This document shows positions 12,852 to 24,600 of a DNA stretch of 64,000 nt, piece after piece (position 1 is the first letter of the stretch; the number at the start of each line of letters is the position of its first letter). Origin of the DNA: Pyxicephalus adspersus (Eukaryota; Chordata; Amphibia; Anura; Pyxicephalidae). The notes below the pieces were generated by a model. It did no database searches, had not been told where the DNA came from, and saw only the letters and a list, made by a program, of their open reading frames with translations. The stretch is from contig NC_092861.1 in NCBI RefSeq assembly GCF_032062135.1, positions 140,209,974-140,273,973 of the forward strand, written 5' to 3'. The position numbers were made by a program, and so were the translations under genes.

Positions 12852-13322
12852 TAACCTTACCTGGTCCCATCAGCGTCCTCCAGTGTCCTGCCATCCTCTG
12901 GTCACGTCCTCTTCGTTGATCTGTCCCTCGGCGAGTGCGCTAAGGGTTTCCCGGTGCGTTAGGGGTGACAGGAATTTCAAATTATTTTGTATTGCATTTA
13001 ATACAAAATAACTGTATTGAATGCAATACACTGGATTTATATGTGTAAACGCGGAACATTGTTTTTCATGAAAATTTATTTTACAGTATAATATAATAGT
13101 ATGACTTTAATAAAGTTTGAAACACAAAATCAAATTTATTATTAAATTTTACATTATATATTTTTTTTTTCCATTTATTTAATGTATTATTCTGACATGA
13201 TTTTGTGTTTCAAACTTTATTATACCCATACTGTTATATTACACTGTAAAATAAATTTTCATGAAAGACAATGTATCGCTTTTAGACATATAAATCCAGA
13301 CAGAAATGAACCGCCCAGGTGG
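12852..13322 (+). mobile_element. piggyBac-like non-autonomous foldback element
   Basis: The right end reads AATGAACCGCCCAGGTGG and abuts TTAA (13323-13326), the target of piggyBac transposases. The left part (TTACCTGGTCCCAT, CAGTGTCCTGCC, then CAAATTATTTTGTATTG) matches the copy at 62520. The left terminal repeat is missing. An inverted repeat with 76-bp arms occupies 13056-13131 and 13199-13274. No coding capacity. Confidence 0.68.
13056..13274. repeat. Long inverted repeat inside piggyBac-like element
   Basis: The arms 13056-13131 and 13199-13274 are reverse complements with roughly eight mismatches, around a 67-bp AT-rich loop. Both carry CATGAAAATTTATTTTACAG or its complement, and GTTTGAAACACAAAATCA. 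Confidence 0.85.
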
Positions 13323-13326
13323 TTAA

Positions 13327-14865
13327 TATTCATTTGTGATAATACACAATAAAAAGATACACTACAGAAAGAAGAAACAGTCAAATTGTTACTGACACTG
13401 TTCCCATGCATTGTATCTTTGTACATTAAGCAGATAGCCCTGGAAAGGCCATGTGGGGTCAAACTAACACAAGGTCACATGCCAAGACTCCTTTGCAATA
13501 TAAAATGTTGCCATGGGGTCCTAGGTTTAATCCTAAATGGGGACATTTTCTGCAGGGACTTTGTGTCTCCTTACCAGGACTCTATGCAGGAATCCTAACT
13601 AATGGGCATGGTGATGTTTGGACAAATATTGTATCTATTCATTTTTAATTACTTTTTTTGGGAAAAACTGTCTACTTGGAAGTTATTCCAAAATTAGATA
13701 GTATATTTATGTGAGTCATTTTGAACTGCTTTCTGCCACATATGGTGGTTTCACTCTGAACTATGTCTTTTTTTTTCATGCTGACAACTGCCGCTTTTCT
13801 TTCCGATATCATAAAGTTAAATTAGGAAATGAAAAGGAGGAAGTGGACAGACTGAAAGCACTGACCTAACAGTACTGCACTTCTTCCAACTTTCTGTACA
13901 ATTTGCCCTTCATAAAAGCTTTTAAAAATTGCATTTGTAAATTTGAAATTGGATAAAGGTTGAGATTGGAAAAAAGTGAAGCATAATGCTTCTGGCAATT
14001 AAAGCATAAATTCCCAATAAAGGTTTATACATGAGACCACTATTAGGAATATTTAAAGCTCACCTCAAGCCAAATATTATGCCCCCCACCTTCAAACCAT
14101 TTCTAAACCATCTTTTTTTCTGGCCTTGGGACGCAAGATATACTCACCTAAACCTTCTGTTCACGTCCTATACCACCATTGCTTTAAAAGCGTGGGTATG
14201 TGCCCACAATGTCTGGTCCCCTAAAGTCCCTTTAAGCTGATGACATTGCTTTTGTCTTCTGATCTGGATCCTGAAAGAACCCCACTACCCAGGCCTGCCA
14301 ACACAAAGCGTCTCATAGACAATGAAATGGACACTCAAGGAAGAACGCATCTCCTGTAAAATGTAGAAAGAAGTTTTTAAAAAGGAAAAATGCCAACTCC
14401 GAACTGGACCCTGGACAAAATTGTGACAGAGTGGAGTGGTGCATCAAGTAACTGTAGGTGAATACAAAGGTATTAGGTTTTTCTATGGCTTAAGTTTTTC
14501 TATGACAGAGACCAGCTTTATAAAGAAGAGAACTGGAGAATGTGGTTCATAAAGAAGGGCATTTCGGAGTTACTGCTTTAATCCCAGCACAATTTTTGGA
14601 AATCCATATCTGGGAAAGGACTACACAGGGCTTAGGATGATTAACATTTTATACTTTTCTCCTATAGTCCTTTCCATAGGAATTGTCTGGAGCTCTCCTT
14701 TATGCTAAATATGATTTATTAATTGGCGTGACTATCTTAACAGAAGCAGTGGCATAATACTATAAGCTGTTTCCTATTTCCACTAAGTAGATGACCTCGC
14801 AAAAATAAAGTGTTCTTTTCTAACAGCATTTAATAGAATATAGTCTACTTATGTTACATATAAAG
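13327..14865. other. Unique DNA, nothing recognised
   Basis: Includes short frames at 13386-13648 and 14031-14240 without domain-like features. A TTTAAAGCTCACCTC motif near 14054 vaguely resembles a MITE terminus but has no partner. Confidence 0.4.
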
Positions 14866-14869
14866 GAGC

Positions 14870-15300
14870 TAGTATTGTAGTCAATCAATCATATAAACGA
14901 CACATTCAGCGGGAGACAAATGAGGGCTTGTTGGAGCAGGAATTGAACAAGTAAACACGTCGTGTAATTTTCCTTAATGTACTGTTTCTCTTTGTGGGAA
15001 AATGATGGTGTTTTGTGGAAGGTTAACAAGCGTGCCCCTGGAGGAAGGCCTATTGCCTTAGCAGAACTGTACTAATATTCAGACAGATGACTTCCCGCTG
15101 ACAGCGAAACATATTTCATAACACGTCTTTAAAAATGAATATTCTTCTCTCCTGTAGGAAGAGCCAAACAGAAAGGATCTAGTGCAGATAATTCATTTTA
15201 GGCTGAACAAGGGAGATTCTCATGGGATATTCTTCCAATTTACTATCTAACATCAGGAGCAACAATTTATTGACAGTGCAGGTGGAGTGATTATGAAAGC
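14870..15300. promoter_or_regulatory. Candidate conserved non-coding element
   Basis: Non-repetitive stretch with AATCAATCATATAAACGACA, TAATATTCAGACAG and CAGATAATTCATTTTAGG motifs and even base composition, flanked by plainer AT-rich DNA. A regulatory role is inference only. Confidence 0.18.
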
Positions 15301-16410
15301 TGGTCATTCACTGAAATCTTCTTACATCCATTTACACAATAAATTATATGTAAAGTCATTTTTTTATTTGGTTTTAGGAAATCAGAAAGAATTAGAACCA
15401 TTTCCATTGAGATAGACAATGTAAAAGAAGAAGCAATGGGAGCTCCGATGCAGACAATTGTTCCCATGACAAGCTGCCTAGATGGCTAATTTCTTCTTAG
15501 TATATAGAGATCTCTTCTCACGTAGGTCCCTTTCAAATTACTGTGTTGTACCACATGCTCAGCTATACTCCCAACTGCCTCTATTTAACTGTATGGGAGC
15601 AGTTGGGTTACACTTTGAGCAAGTGTTTGCACATGGTTGCATTGGGAGTATGGAACAACCCATGCAGTTGATCTTTCTGCTCTGGAAGAAGATCCTCTCA
15701 AGCACTGTGGTTGACACCAAAACCTTCTCCTGGCCACATACAGGGCACCCAGGAGCAGCTGGCTAACCACGCAGTTTTAACAGCAAATCTGAAAGAGGCC
15801 TTAGAGTTGTGTTTCTAGGATAGGATGAGAAAGTTTTTGAATATGGTATCATTGGGATTAAAAGTATAGGAGCTGCTATTGCTAATTTATTTTTAAAGAA
15901 AAAAACTGTGCCTGTTGTCCTGATCATGGATTCAACAGTAAGCAGACAGCCAGCATTGTCCGAAATGTTTGAATCTTTTTCTTGCATGCCTGCTAAGTTT
16001 GAAATATCAAACATTACATGGTTTAGGTCTATTTTACGGGTAAGTGTCCCAAGCACTCCCTCGCTCCCTTTACCCTTGCCGTGATTCATTAGCAACAGTT
16101 TCTGGAGGGTGGCAAAGCGGGGTGACTGAGCAAGTTTTCATCCTGTGGAAGGGGTCTATACTCAGACACTATGGGGTTTATCTCCTTAAAAAGATTAATC
16201 AAAATGAATTATCAATGCAAGGGATATTGCATTTAGTTTAGTAATGAGATAAGCTTCTGCTCTGCTGATCCATCCAATCATGCACATGCAAAAATCATGT
16301 TTTTCACATTTCGCTTATGTGATTTAATTTTCAAATTCAGTAATCAAAGTGAATTATCCTTTTCAGTTTGCTAAGTTAACAATTTGGTATGTAAACACAT
16401 CAGATGGTTT
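15301..16410. other. Unique DNA, nothing recognised
   Basis: Short frames on both strands (15482-16095) lack any recognisable domain or splice context. Confidence 0.4.
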
Positions 16411-16412
16411 GC

Positions 16413-16475
16413 CTACATTGTTCATGGATCCATCAGGACAGATCCATGAACGAGCAGTGGGGAACAACTGTTATG
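16413..16475. repeat. Short hairpin resembling the Harbinger-like MITE core
   Basis: GTTCATGGATC and GATCCATGAAC are perfect 11-bp inverted arms around CATCAGGACA. The full MITE at 35247 has GTGGATCTGCCAGGACAGAT at the corresponding place, so this may be an eroded relic of that family. Confidence 0.45.
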
Positions 16476-16479
16476 TAAG

Positions 16480-17930
16480 TCAAGGAAGCAGAGTTTGTCT
16501 CCCCACCTCATTGAACAGAACAGCGTGTATACATATCTCATTCATTATTTGTCACTCTTTGTTGATGGAATCGATTATGAAACATCATTTTCAGCAATAA
16601 AAACTGCACATGTATATGCAACCTTAGTAATTCAACCCCAATCATTTTGCTATTCATGGGAAACCACTTAAATTCATACAATTATTAATGATCATGATAT
16701 AGGGATTTTTAATATTTATTATTAAAATCTAGAAAATCAATATGTGTACCTAAATCATCTACCAACCTATCTGTCCTGAAAAAATACTGTATTTTGTATG
16801 TAAAATGAAAAAAAGGTATAAAATCTAGAACTTCATCCAGACATCTCTGAAACAAAAAGAATCCTCTCTGATGCTCAAATGGTTAACTTGCTGAACTTGT
16901 CTGTAAATGTTTATATTGTTTTAGTTATTGGAGTTTTTTTGTATTTTACATTACTGCAATATTTGAGTTATTTGAGTTACCTTTTAATATAGGCCAGATT
17001 TTTAATAATATGAGTATTTTAATATTGTTATTGTGTCTATGACAAAACTAAAAATAAGCAGAATGTGCAAATGGTGAAATCAAAGAGGTTTTTTGTATGT
17101 TTTAAGCTTTTAGAGCACATAAAAAGGAAACCTTTCCTGAAAAACATAATCTGATACAAATTAAACAAACAATTCCTAATTTAGAACAAACTGAAAAAAC
17201 TGCAAGAAAATCAGTAATGCAATCCAAATAATTACTAAATAATTTACTCCAAAGAAAAAACAAAAAAAGCAATATGATCAAAAACGTATGTATTTGTGAA
17301 TAGCTTTAAACAAGGATTCTTATATATCACAAAGTTCCTTCTGGGCTATCCAAGCCATTGACCAGCACACTACGGAGAAAGAGATGGTGTGATACATAAT
17401 CTTTTCTGATTTTTCTCCAGAGAATTTTTTTGCTAGGTTCACAAAAATGGAATAGCAAACTGAGGAACTCAGGGAGTAGCACAATGGGCCAAATGCTCCC
17501 TGGACCTTGAGCCATATTTAGACATCATGGCATGAAAGACACACTTGAATAGTGACTACAGCTTGTACAAACTCGGGGTTTACATTCTGAAATAAAATAA
17601 ATGTTATATTGGTTGGTTTACATTAAGGATGAGTAAACTTGAGAGCTTTTGCCTTGAGGAAAATAGGGAGATTGGCAATGAGTTCCCAAAGATCCCTTTA
17701 CCAGCCTTCCCACTACATTTTACCCATAAATGTTCAGAGGTGAACAAAAGAGGAAAAAAAAAGAAGAAATAAGGAACATTTTGTAAATTTTAAAGGTTTG
17801 GTGCAACAGGTCCATAGAAGAATGGATTTGATAAACCGTCCTGACTGTTTCCTACCCTTAACTTCATGCTTCTGCAGTCATTGGCCAAGTTCGGTTGCCT
17901 CACTTTAACTATGACTGTTCAAGTGGTTTA
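16480..17930. other. AT-rich DNA, nothing recognised
   Basis: No repeat termini or exon-like frames noticed. Confidence 0.4.
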
Positions 17931-17936
17931 CTCAAT

Positions 17937-18092
17937 GGGCCTGATTTATTATAGTGCAGGAGACAGACCTTCATGGGTGATCCCGCAAACTTGTAATGGA
18001 CCTGGTCCAGGATTGAAAATATTAGAAAATGACAAGTGGTCTCCCATGATAGCTTATCTTATGCAGTCTTAGAGCTTTTATAAATCAGATCC
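17937..18092 (+). mobile_element. MITE family C, internally shortened copy
   Basis: Left end GGGCCTGATTTATTATAG and right end AGAGCTTTTATAAATCAGA are inverted repeats. The centre contains CTGGTCCAGGATTGAAAA. The same order occurs at 49928. Superfamily not determined. Confidence 0.65.
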
Positions 18093-18449
18093 GATGTCTT
18101 TCAAACTATGGTAGAATCCTCCTTGCCAGTTGCCTCGGGCAATATTACTTATGTTTATACAGTGTACTCTCAAAATATAAGAAACCAAGTGTGTCTCCCA
18201 ATGTGTCAGCTGGCTCACTGAAAGGTGATTGAAGGACACTTGTGGAAAGTATGCATGAGCAATTCACCCCATCACTTAATGAAATGATGTAATATTAACT
18301 ACACTTCTAATATCCTCTGTAGAGTTTACAATCTAATTTCAGTGTCTGACTCATGCAGGGATAAGGTGACATCTATGTAATCACAAGAATTACCCACTGG
18401 CAATCACTCAAGCCAAGTCTACCACCGAGAACAATTGACTGCTAGGGCC

Positions 18450-18600
18450 CTGTCTACCATTAATAGCCAACTAATTAAGCCAGCCGTGCTTCAGCGTGGA
18501 GATCACAACAGCAAATAGCACAGCTTTGTTGTAACACTTGGAATGAGAGTCAGCTGTGAATGAACTGGCATAGCAACGGCAATCCATCAGATATTTGTGT
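18450..18600. promoter_or_regulatory. Candidate conserved non-coding element
   Basis: CAACTAATTAAGCCAGCC and GGCATAGCAACGGCAATCCA lie in a compact non-repetitive block with no coding potential. Function is inferred from appearance only. Confidence 0.2.
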
Positions 18601-18604
18601 TACA

Positions 18605-19180
18605 CACACAGTAGCCAGGGGTAACAAATATTTTGTTTGTTGGTGGTCACAAACTGTAGCTGGGGATGACATTGGCAATTTATTGCAATGCATTTTATTT
18701 TTGTAGAAGCATATTTTTTAAAACATTTTTTAATTAGAAATAATATGGCATGGTGGATGATAGAGAAGGGAAATAGTCTTCTAAATTCTTGCACTGGAGA
18801 AAGTTTGGAGGCATTAAAACAGTTAAAGCAGATTTCCAACTATCATTCCACATGTGACCAGTTTAGGAAGGTTCAAACGTCATTCAGCACCTAAATCATG
18901 GCATGTGATCCATATGGTGGCAAAGTTTAAAGCAGACCTAAACACACAATATGTATTTTCACTGCTTTTGTTGCCAGCCTTTTATATACATTGCATTTAT
19001 CCATTCATAAGGACAATTTTCTTGTATGTTCAACACATTCGAGGTTTGTCGGACCCATCATGCATGCACACCCAGAAAAGTAAAATAGTCCAGGAAGAAT
19101 GCTCATAGGCAGAAGAGACTGCTTAATCTCTGTACACATTTTAGTTTAAATGTTGCTGGATAATATAGTTTACAACACTA
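18605..19180. other. Unique DNA with a possible MITE end
   Basis: TTTAAAGCAGACCTAAACAC near 18927 resembles the family D terminus seen at 59304, without a matching partner. Otherwise nothing recognised. Confidence 0.35.
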
Positions 19181-19182
19181 GA

Positions 19183-19362
19183 ATGAACGCTGTACACAGA
19201 GCTGTTCAGTTCTATGGAGAGGGGAAGGGAAAGAATAAAACTAGTGGTACCCTGTTGAGTCTTTCTTCATAGGAAAGCATGGCAGTCATCCCCGCTCATT
19301 TGTTCATTGATCTACCAGAACAGATTGGTGAATGACGTCAGAGAACTGCTGTAAACATACAT
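19183..19362 (+). mobile_element. Harbinger-like MITE fragment
   Basis: Shares CTATGGAGAGGGGA, GGTACCCTGTTGAGTC and CTACCAGAACAGATTGGTGA with the corresponding order in the complete copy at 35247-35587. Both termini are lost. Confidence 0.6.
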
Positions 19363-19364
19363 TG

Positions 19365-20085
19365 AAAAGCCCAAAACAGTGCAAGGAGCAAAGCAAAAAG
19401 TTCATACATACCAATAACCAATAAGAAACCATCTTGGATTGAATCCTGACTGACTGTTATAGTTCACTGCAATTAGTGCTCTGCTTCTTCCACTGTTTAA
19501 TTAGCAATTTCATAAGTTGTTTTCTTTTACTTTTTACTTTTTGTGAAGGCAAAGCTCATTTGTATTGTGTGTATTGTGAAGCTACCCTATTTGATTGTGT
19601 GTAAGTATCTGAACACACAAGTCATTTTTTTTTAGAACCTTTCTAAAACCTAACAAATCTCAGCCTTAACAGAAATACTCTGGCTCATCTGAAATTTACT
19701 ACTCCTAATTAAACAATGTGGCTGACCAACAAACCTGTAAGTAGGAGGGAGAAGGCGGGCCAGCCATTAGCCGTTGGTGGACCAACGATCAGCCATTGGA
19801 GTTGAAAGAAGACAAGATTTTGAAGGCTGACCAGAATTTAGTGGACCATGAGTGATTTGAATTTCTGAATGGTTCACAAACCACAGGTCATATTATCTGT
19901 AATTTCAGGACATTTCCTAATGTCGACAGTTTCTTGTTACTACACTGCTTTACACAATATTGGAAAAATGCACAAAGCTATTGTTTTGTCTAGCTTCTCT
20001 ATGTATTGGCCCTTCCCAACTAATTTTTAAACAAAAGAAAAAAATTATATTTGGCATTCTCAACAAACCAAAGGCAAATTCCAGT
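19365..20085. other. Unique DNA, nothing recognised
   Basis: No repeats or exon-like frames noticed. Confidence 0.35.
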
Positions 20086-20089
20086 GCCA

Positions 20090-20620
20090 CAATTTATTTC
20101 CTTTGCTACCCATCAGGTCGATAAGTGGTATTGTTTATCATTCTCCGTGTTTATTGTTAGCTTTCATTTTCACGTATTTAATACATGAGCCACATTTCTG
20201 GACTTTAGTCAGGCATCCAAATTGAATTTTCTTCTATTAAATGCTTTGTCTACCTCTCCGCTCCATTCCTGCTCACTATAGACTTTGTATTGCCTTTGAA
20301 ATTGGACACACATATCGTTTTACATGATAGGGCTTATTTTCGATTAGCTGTGGCTTTCGCCCCAATCAAAACAGCTCTATTCATTGAAACCACAATGACC
20401 CCTTTTAACCATTAGATCATTTTCTGCTTAGTTGAGGTTAGGAGAAGCAGCTTCCGTTCAGGAACCTCTAAGTGCTTCTCCTGAAACTAAAGCTGTTTTT
20501 GAGTTGTTTTTAATCAATATAGGGCTGACTGAGATAAGTGAAAATGCTCTGAGTTTTTAATTCTTTGGCTCGTATTTCATGATTTGGTTGTTTTTTTTTT
20601 TCTTTTACTCTTTAAGAATT
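20090..20620. promoter_or_regulatory. Candidate conserved non-coding element
   Basis: Long non-repetitive stretch of mixed composition. Motifs include TTTTCGATTAGCTGTGGC, CAATCAAAACAGCTC and TTTTTAATCAATATAGG. No frame of note. A regulatory role is inferred only. Confidence 0.2.
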
Positions 20621-21115
20621 TAAGAACAATGTATCTTTAAATGTTCCTTTCATGCATATTCATTGATGCCCTTAGGGCTAAACCATTCACATAGACTAGC
20701 AGCTTCCATGACATGACCCAGGAAAAGGGTTTTCCCACAGAAAGTGCTCGGATGTGATTTATAAAATAGTTTGTGGTCAACCATGTGAACCAAACGTCAT
20801 TTTCAATACTATTAAAATATTAATATTAGTAATAATGTTGACATTTATGCCACAATAAGAACAATATGAATAGTTATATTTTTTTGTATCTGCAGTAATG
20901 GCTATAATTTGGACCACCACTGTTGGTGCTGCCTATACAAATACCACCATTAATAATGATAATATTAATAACAGCAACAAAAATATTGCTCTAAATGCAT
21001 CTTAATATTATAATAATATTACTAATGTCTTAAATTGTTATGAATAAAATCTACCTATAGGCAAAAAGAGAGAAGAGTAATATTTTCATTGTAGAACTAT
21101 AGTTTTGAAAATCAG

Positions 21116-21300
21116 CAAGCAGGCAGGTCTTGCAGAATGGAAGGGCAATAAAGTGTATTTACCTGGCTGTTCCCTTCCATGGCTGCCAGGACTGAATAAA
21201 TGTAGAGTTACATCATCCTGGCCCAGGCAATCAAGTTAGCCAAACATCCAGCTCCATGAGGATCAGGCTAGGATGGTGGCACCATGACCAAGGAAGGGTA
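21116..21300 (+). mobile_element. MITE family D fragment
   Basis: AGCAGGCAGGTCTTGCAGAA, GGGCAATAAAG and TTTACCTGGCTGTTCCC match the centre of the family D elements at 58673 and 59303, where a GCAGGCAGGT-type motif and TTGCAGAAG recur. Termini missing. Confidence 0.5.
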
Positions 21301-21309
21301 AATTTAATT

Positions 21310-22660
21310 AAGGCAAATGCAATTTTTTATTGTTTAGATATAGTTCGCCTTTATTGCTGTTTGTGTCCCCACTGGGGAGATTTACCCCTTTATATGTAAT
21401 GGTAAAAATTGTCTCTAAAATAAAAAAGTCATGGGAAATCCACAATTTTAGAGCTTTTCCAAAAACAAGGGCTGAATCCTTGTAGGACACCTGTTCTGGT
21501 GACAATTGTCAAAAAAGGTAATTCCTCTCCTTAACCTTCAAAACTATAAAAAGTAACAAAACAAAAAAAGCCATGCATATACTAATATTTGTTGGCCCTG
21601 CTTTTACGACTGTTATTAACAATAATTCCAATTATTAATTACTCAGCTAATGCTAATAAAAAAATATTATTAAAAAATGAAAACTAGTTTTCAACTAGAC
21701 TTTTGTCTTTACAAGCTCCTATGAACTTCAGCACAACTTACTTGTCCTTTTCTTTACAGTCTTTTTTACCAAAAGCTTGCAAAAATTTGATTTCTTTTAT
21801 CAGCAGTATGTTCCAAATGCAAGGAAATAATCCTTCCTGTGATTCCTCACATTTGTTATATTTAGAGTTTGAAGAAATCGATAAGATTAAACCTTCTTAG
21901 TGCTATTATGTCAATGTTCCTTTGTGACATTTAAATGACCTTTAAGTGTTTGACCTTTGCACGCCTCTTCAGTAAAAACACATGCTGTGCTTCCATGCTG
22001 GTGCTAATCCTGTTTAACAATAATTTATCTCTTTTAGATACGATTAACCTGAAGACTTAGAAAGCCAGAACCAAATATGAATAGCAAATGTATGGTCTGA
22101 TGAGGAATCTTATTTGGTGCAATATGTCTTAGTTATTTTAAGCAATGACATTTAAAAAAATCAGTATTTTATTATATTATATTAAATTATATTGATAAAT
22201 TATCAATATAATTTATATTATAAATTATGTTGAAAGGTAAACTGCTTTATTGTTAGGCAGATTTACAGCAAATATGTGTTTTATGCACTTAATACTCATT
22301 TAGTACTCATTTTAATGCCCTATTCAACCATTGAACTACATTCATATTCTGACCCACTTCACCATTCTAGAAACTCCCCCATATCCTGTGGACAAAGCCT
22401 GGCCAATAGGCAAACACCAGTGCTGTCACATGGGAGGAAGTCACATTCTTTTTCATACTTAATAGTATGTTCCTAACCCCTGGAGGTTGAATGAAGCAGT
22501 GCAAGAAACCAAACAAAGCAAGGGAGAAAGTTTGCCCATTGATGTGAAATGTAAAACAATCAGCCCTGATGTACAGGCAAATGCCTCCATTTAGCTTAAA
22601 ACAAAACTACACTTAGGAGTTAGTGGAACGGGTACGGTGGGCATACGTGCCCACTCTTAT
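21310..22660. other. Unique AT-rich DNA with an AT palindrome
   Basis: Contains a near-perfect AT-only inverted repeat (arms 22184-22198 and 22200-22214) that could extrude as a cruciform. No genes or transposon termini seen. Confidence 0.45.
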
Positions 22661-22662
22661 TT

Positions 22663-22921
22663 TGCAAAGAATGTTTTAGTGGTCCGCGGCTCTGGCTGGT
22701 CCACCCCCCCCTGTAGGGTCAGAAGAAGGACCCCGCTGGAAGGGCGTACCGGCCAGAGCCGCAGACCCTGTCTCCCATGTGGAATTGCAGGCACAGGGTG
22801 GTGGGTGGGTTGTTTTTTTGAACACAACCTGCCCGCTCAGACCTGTGATGGGAGAGTGGGCGGATTCTGGTATCATGAAGTCACTCTAGGAGAAGTTTAT
22901 TCCCCTTTCAGTGACACATAG
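22663..22921 (+). mobile_element. hAT-type MITE, family B, truncated
   Basis: Contains AGTGGTCCGCGGCTCTGG, CAGGGTGGTGGGTGGGTTGT, GGATTCTGGTATCATGAAGT and CCCCTTTCAGTGACACA in the same order as the copy at 53435. The outer ends of both terminal repeats are missing. Confidence 0.7.
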
Positions 22922-23048
22922 GTAGGGGTGTAGTGGGGCAGGCACATGTACATAACAATGATGCGCATGTGTGCTTGCCATGGATAGTACAATCTCCCCT
23001 CTTCTTTTTTTACAACTACACCTCTGACTACACTGCTTCTTGCAAGAA

Positions 23049-23196
23049 GGTCCTTGATGTTCTGAGAAGTGGAAACAACTTTCAGAATCTGGGTGCTGTG
23101 CTTAAATATGGAGATAAGAGAGTCTATCTCTCTCCATATTTTAGCACAGTACCCAGATTTTGAAAGTAATTTTCACTTCTCAGAACATCAAGGACC
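23049..23196. repeat. Long near-perfect hairpin
   Basis: The 66-bp arms 23049-23114 and 23131-23196 are reverse complements with about eight mismatches. They share TCCTTGATGTTCTGAGAAGT and its complement. The 16-bp loop begins TAAGAGAG. No transposon terminus is recognised, so this is a MITE-like foldback of unknown family or a local inverted duplication. Confidence 0.85.
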
Positions 23197-23424
23197 TGCC
23201 TTCTTCTGCTGCATCAAAAGGCCACTTGAGATGACCCTTGATAAAACACATGGATGTCACATCAACAGACTGAACAAGGGGGCAGTTCCCAGAAATTTGC
23301 ATCTACAAAAAAAAAAATGTAGTGGAGGGGAAATTTACTTAGGGTAAGGAGATACTTTTGGTAGGAAGTTGGTTCATACAATTTAAAGTTCGTTTTCAAA
23401 AGCTGACTTTTCAATTCTAAAGCT

Positions 23425-23495
23425 CAAGGAATCTCTAGAACCCTTGGAGGAACCCTGGGGTTCCACAGAACCTTGATTAAAAATGGCTGAACTGA
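23425..23495 (-). mobile_element. Fragment of a family A-like hAT element
   Basis: CTCAAGGAATCTCTAGAACC, TTGGAGGAACCCTGGGGTTC and CCTTGATTAAAAATGGCTG match one end of the hAT family seen in reverse at 35957-36002. Only about 70 bp survive, directly before another hAT-type end at 23506. Confidence 0.55.
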
Positions 23496-23505
23496 TGTTT
23501 TAAAA

Positions 23506-23940
23506 CAGGGGTCGTCAAACTCCGCCCTTTAGGCCAGATACGGCCTAGCCGGTAGTTTGTTCCAGCCTAATGCCTCCTGGCTGATCCGGCCTAATGCCAG
23601 CTGGCAACCCGCGGTGGAGCTAGAACGAACTACCAGAGTCGGAGCCGATGGAGCTCCAAAGCCGCATGCGGCTCTTGAGCCTCCATGTGGTGGCTCCCTT
23701 CCCTATTTACCGCAGCTGGCGTTAACACTTCTGCTGCCAGGGTAAATAGGGAACTTTCCCTCTCCTCCGCAATGCATATGGAGGAGAGGAAATGTTCCCT
23801 ATTTACCCTGGCAGCGGAAGTGTTATCGCCAGCTACGGTAAATTTCCTTTCAGGGGAGTTCCCCCTCTTCCGTATGCATCGCAGAGGAGACGGATTTCCC
23901 TTCAGAGGGCATTCCTGGTGGGGGCAGAGCTATTAGGGCG
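23506..23940 (+). mobile_element. hAT-type element with internal hairpin
   Basis: The left end CAGGGGTCGTCAAACTCCG is a typical hAT terminal repeat and is preceded by TTTTAAAA. A body rich in CGGCC motifs follows. I cannot find a matching right end, so the right limit is approximate. Most of 23705-23843 is one inverted repeat. No transposase frame. Confidence 0.55.
23705..23843. repeat. Inverted repeat with about 64-bp arms
   Basis: The arms 23705-23768 and 23780-23843 are complementary. The outer 50 bp show three mismatches. Both carry TGCCAGGGTAAATAGGGAAC or its complement. The loop is about 11 nt. Confidence 0.88.
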
Positions 23941-24439
23941 GGACTCAAGAGAGGCTGGTAAACTAACCTAAGGTTTTCCTTAAACATGAATACTGTTTGT
24001 ACTTATTACTGGAGGGGGTTTTCAAGTCATTTAGAGTAGAGGCCTTGTTTGATAAAGAAAAGTTGTATCTTAAAATTCAAAATTTTTATCTTTTTCAAAT
24101 TTGGTAACATTTGGATAAAAAGTGTCTACTAAAAAAGTAATATTCAGAACTGCTGTTTCTTCAATTTAAAGAAAAAAAAAACTACTCAGTTCTCATGTAA
24201 AATCTAAAAGCTCTGCAGTTCCATTTCTCATATTCCTATGTGGTTTCATGATAAACTTCTAAAAAAACAAAGAGTGTTAAAAAAGCAATTTAAAGAACAT
24301 TTAAAGTATTGAGTTTACTTTCTCCGCTCCATCAGGCAATGGAGGATATCAGATTGTTGAGCCCATGTACACCTCAAAGAATGCTCACTTTTTCGGAGAG
24401 CCATACATCAGCAAAGTATGGTGTATTTTCTTTCCAAGC

Positions 24440-24600
24440 AACAATCACAGGCCCTCTGTTCCTCAGCATTCCATCTCGGGCCCTTCAAATTTCCACTCCA
24501 TTAGTGTGATAGAGCCGCCTCTGATAAAGGAGAATATACGATGAGCTATTACTTCCAAACTTTAATAAATGGATTGAATCATTGCACTGCAGATATGAAT
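24440..24600. promoter_or_regulatory. Candidate conserved non-coding element
   Basis: Compact non-repetitive block including TCCACTCCATTAGTGTGATA and CAAACTTTAATAAATGGATT. No coding signal. The preceding span from 23945 shows nothing recognisable. Low-confidence inference. Confidence 0.15.
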
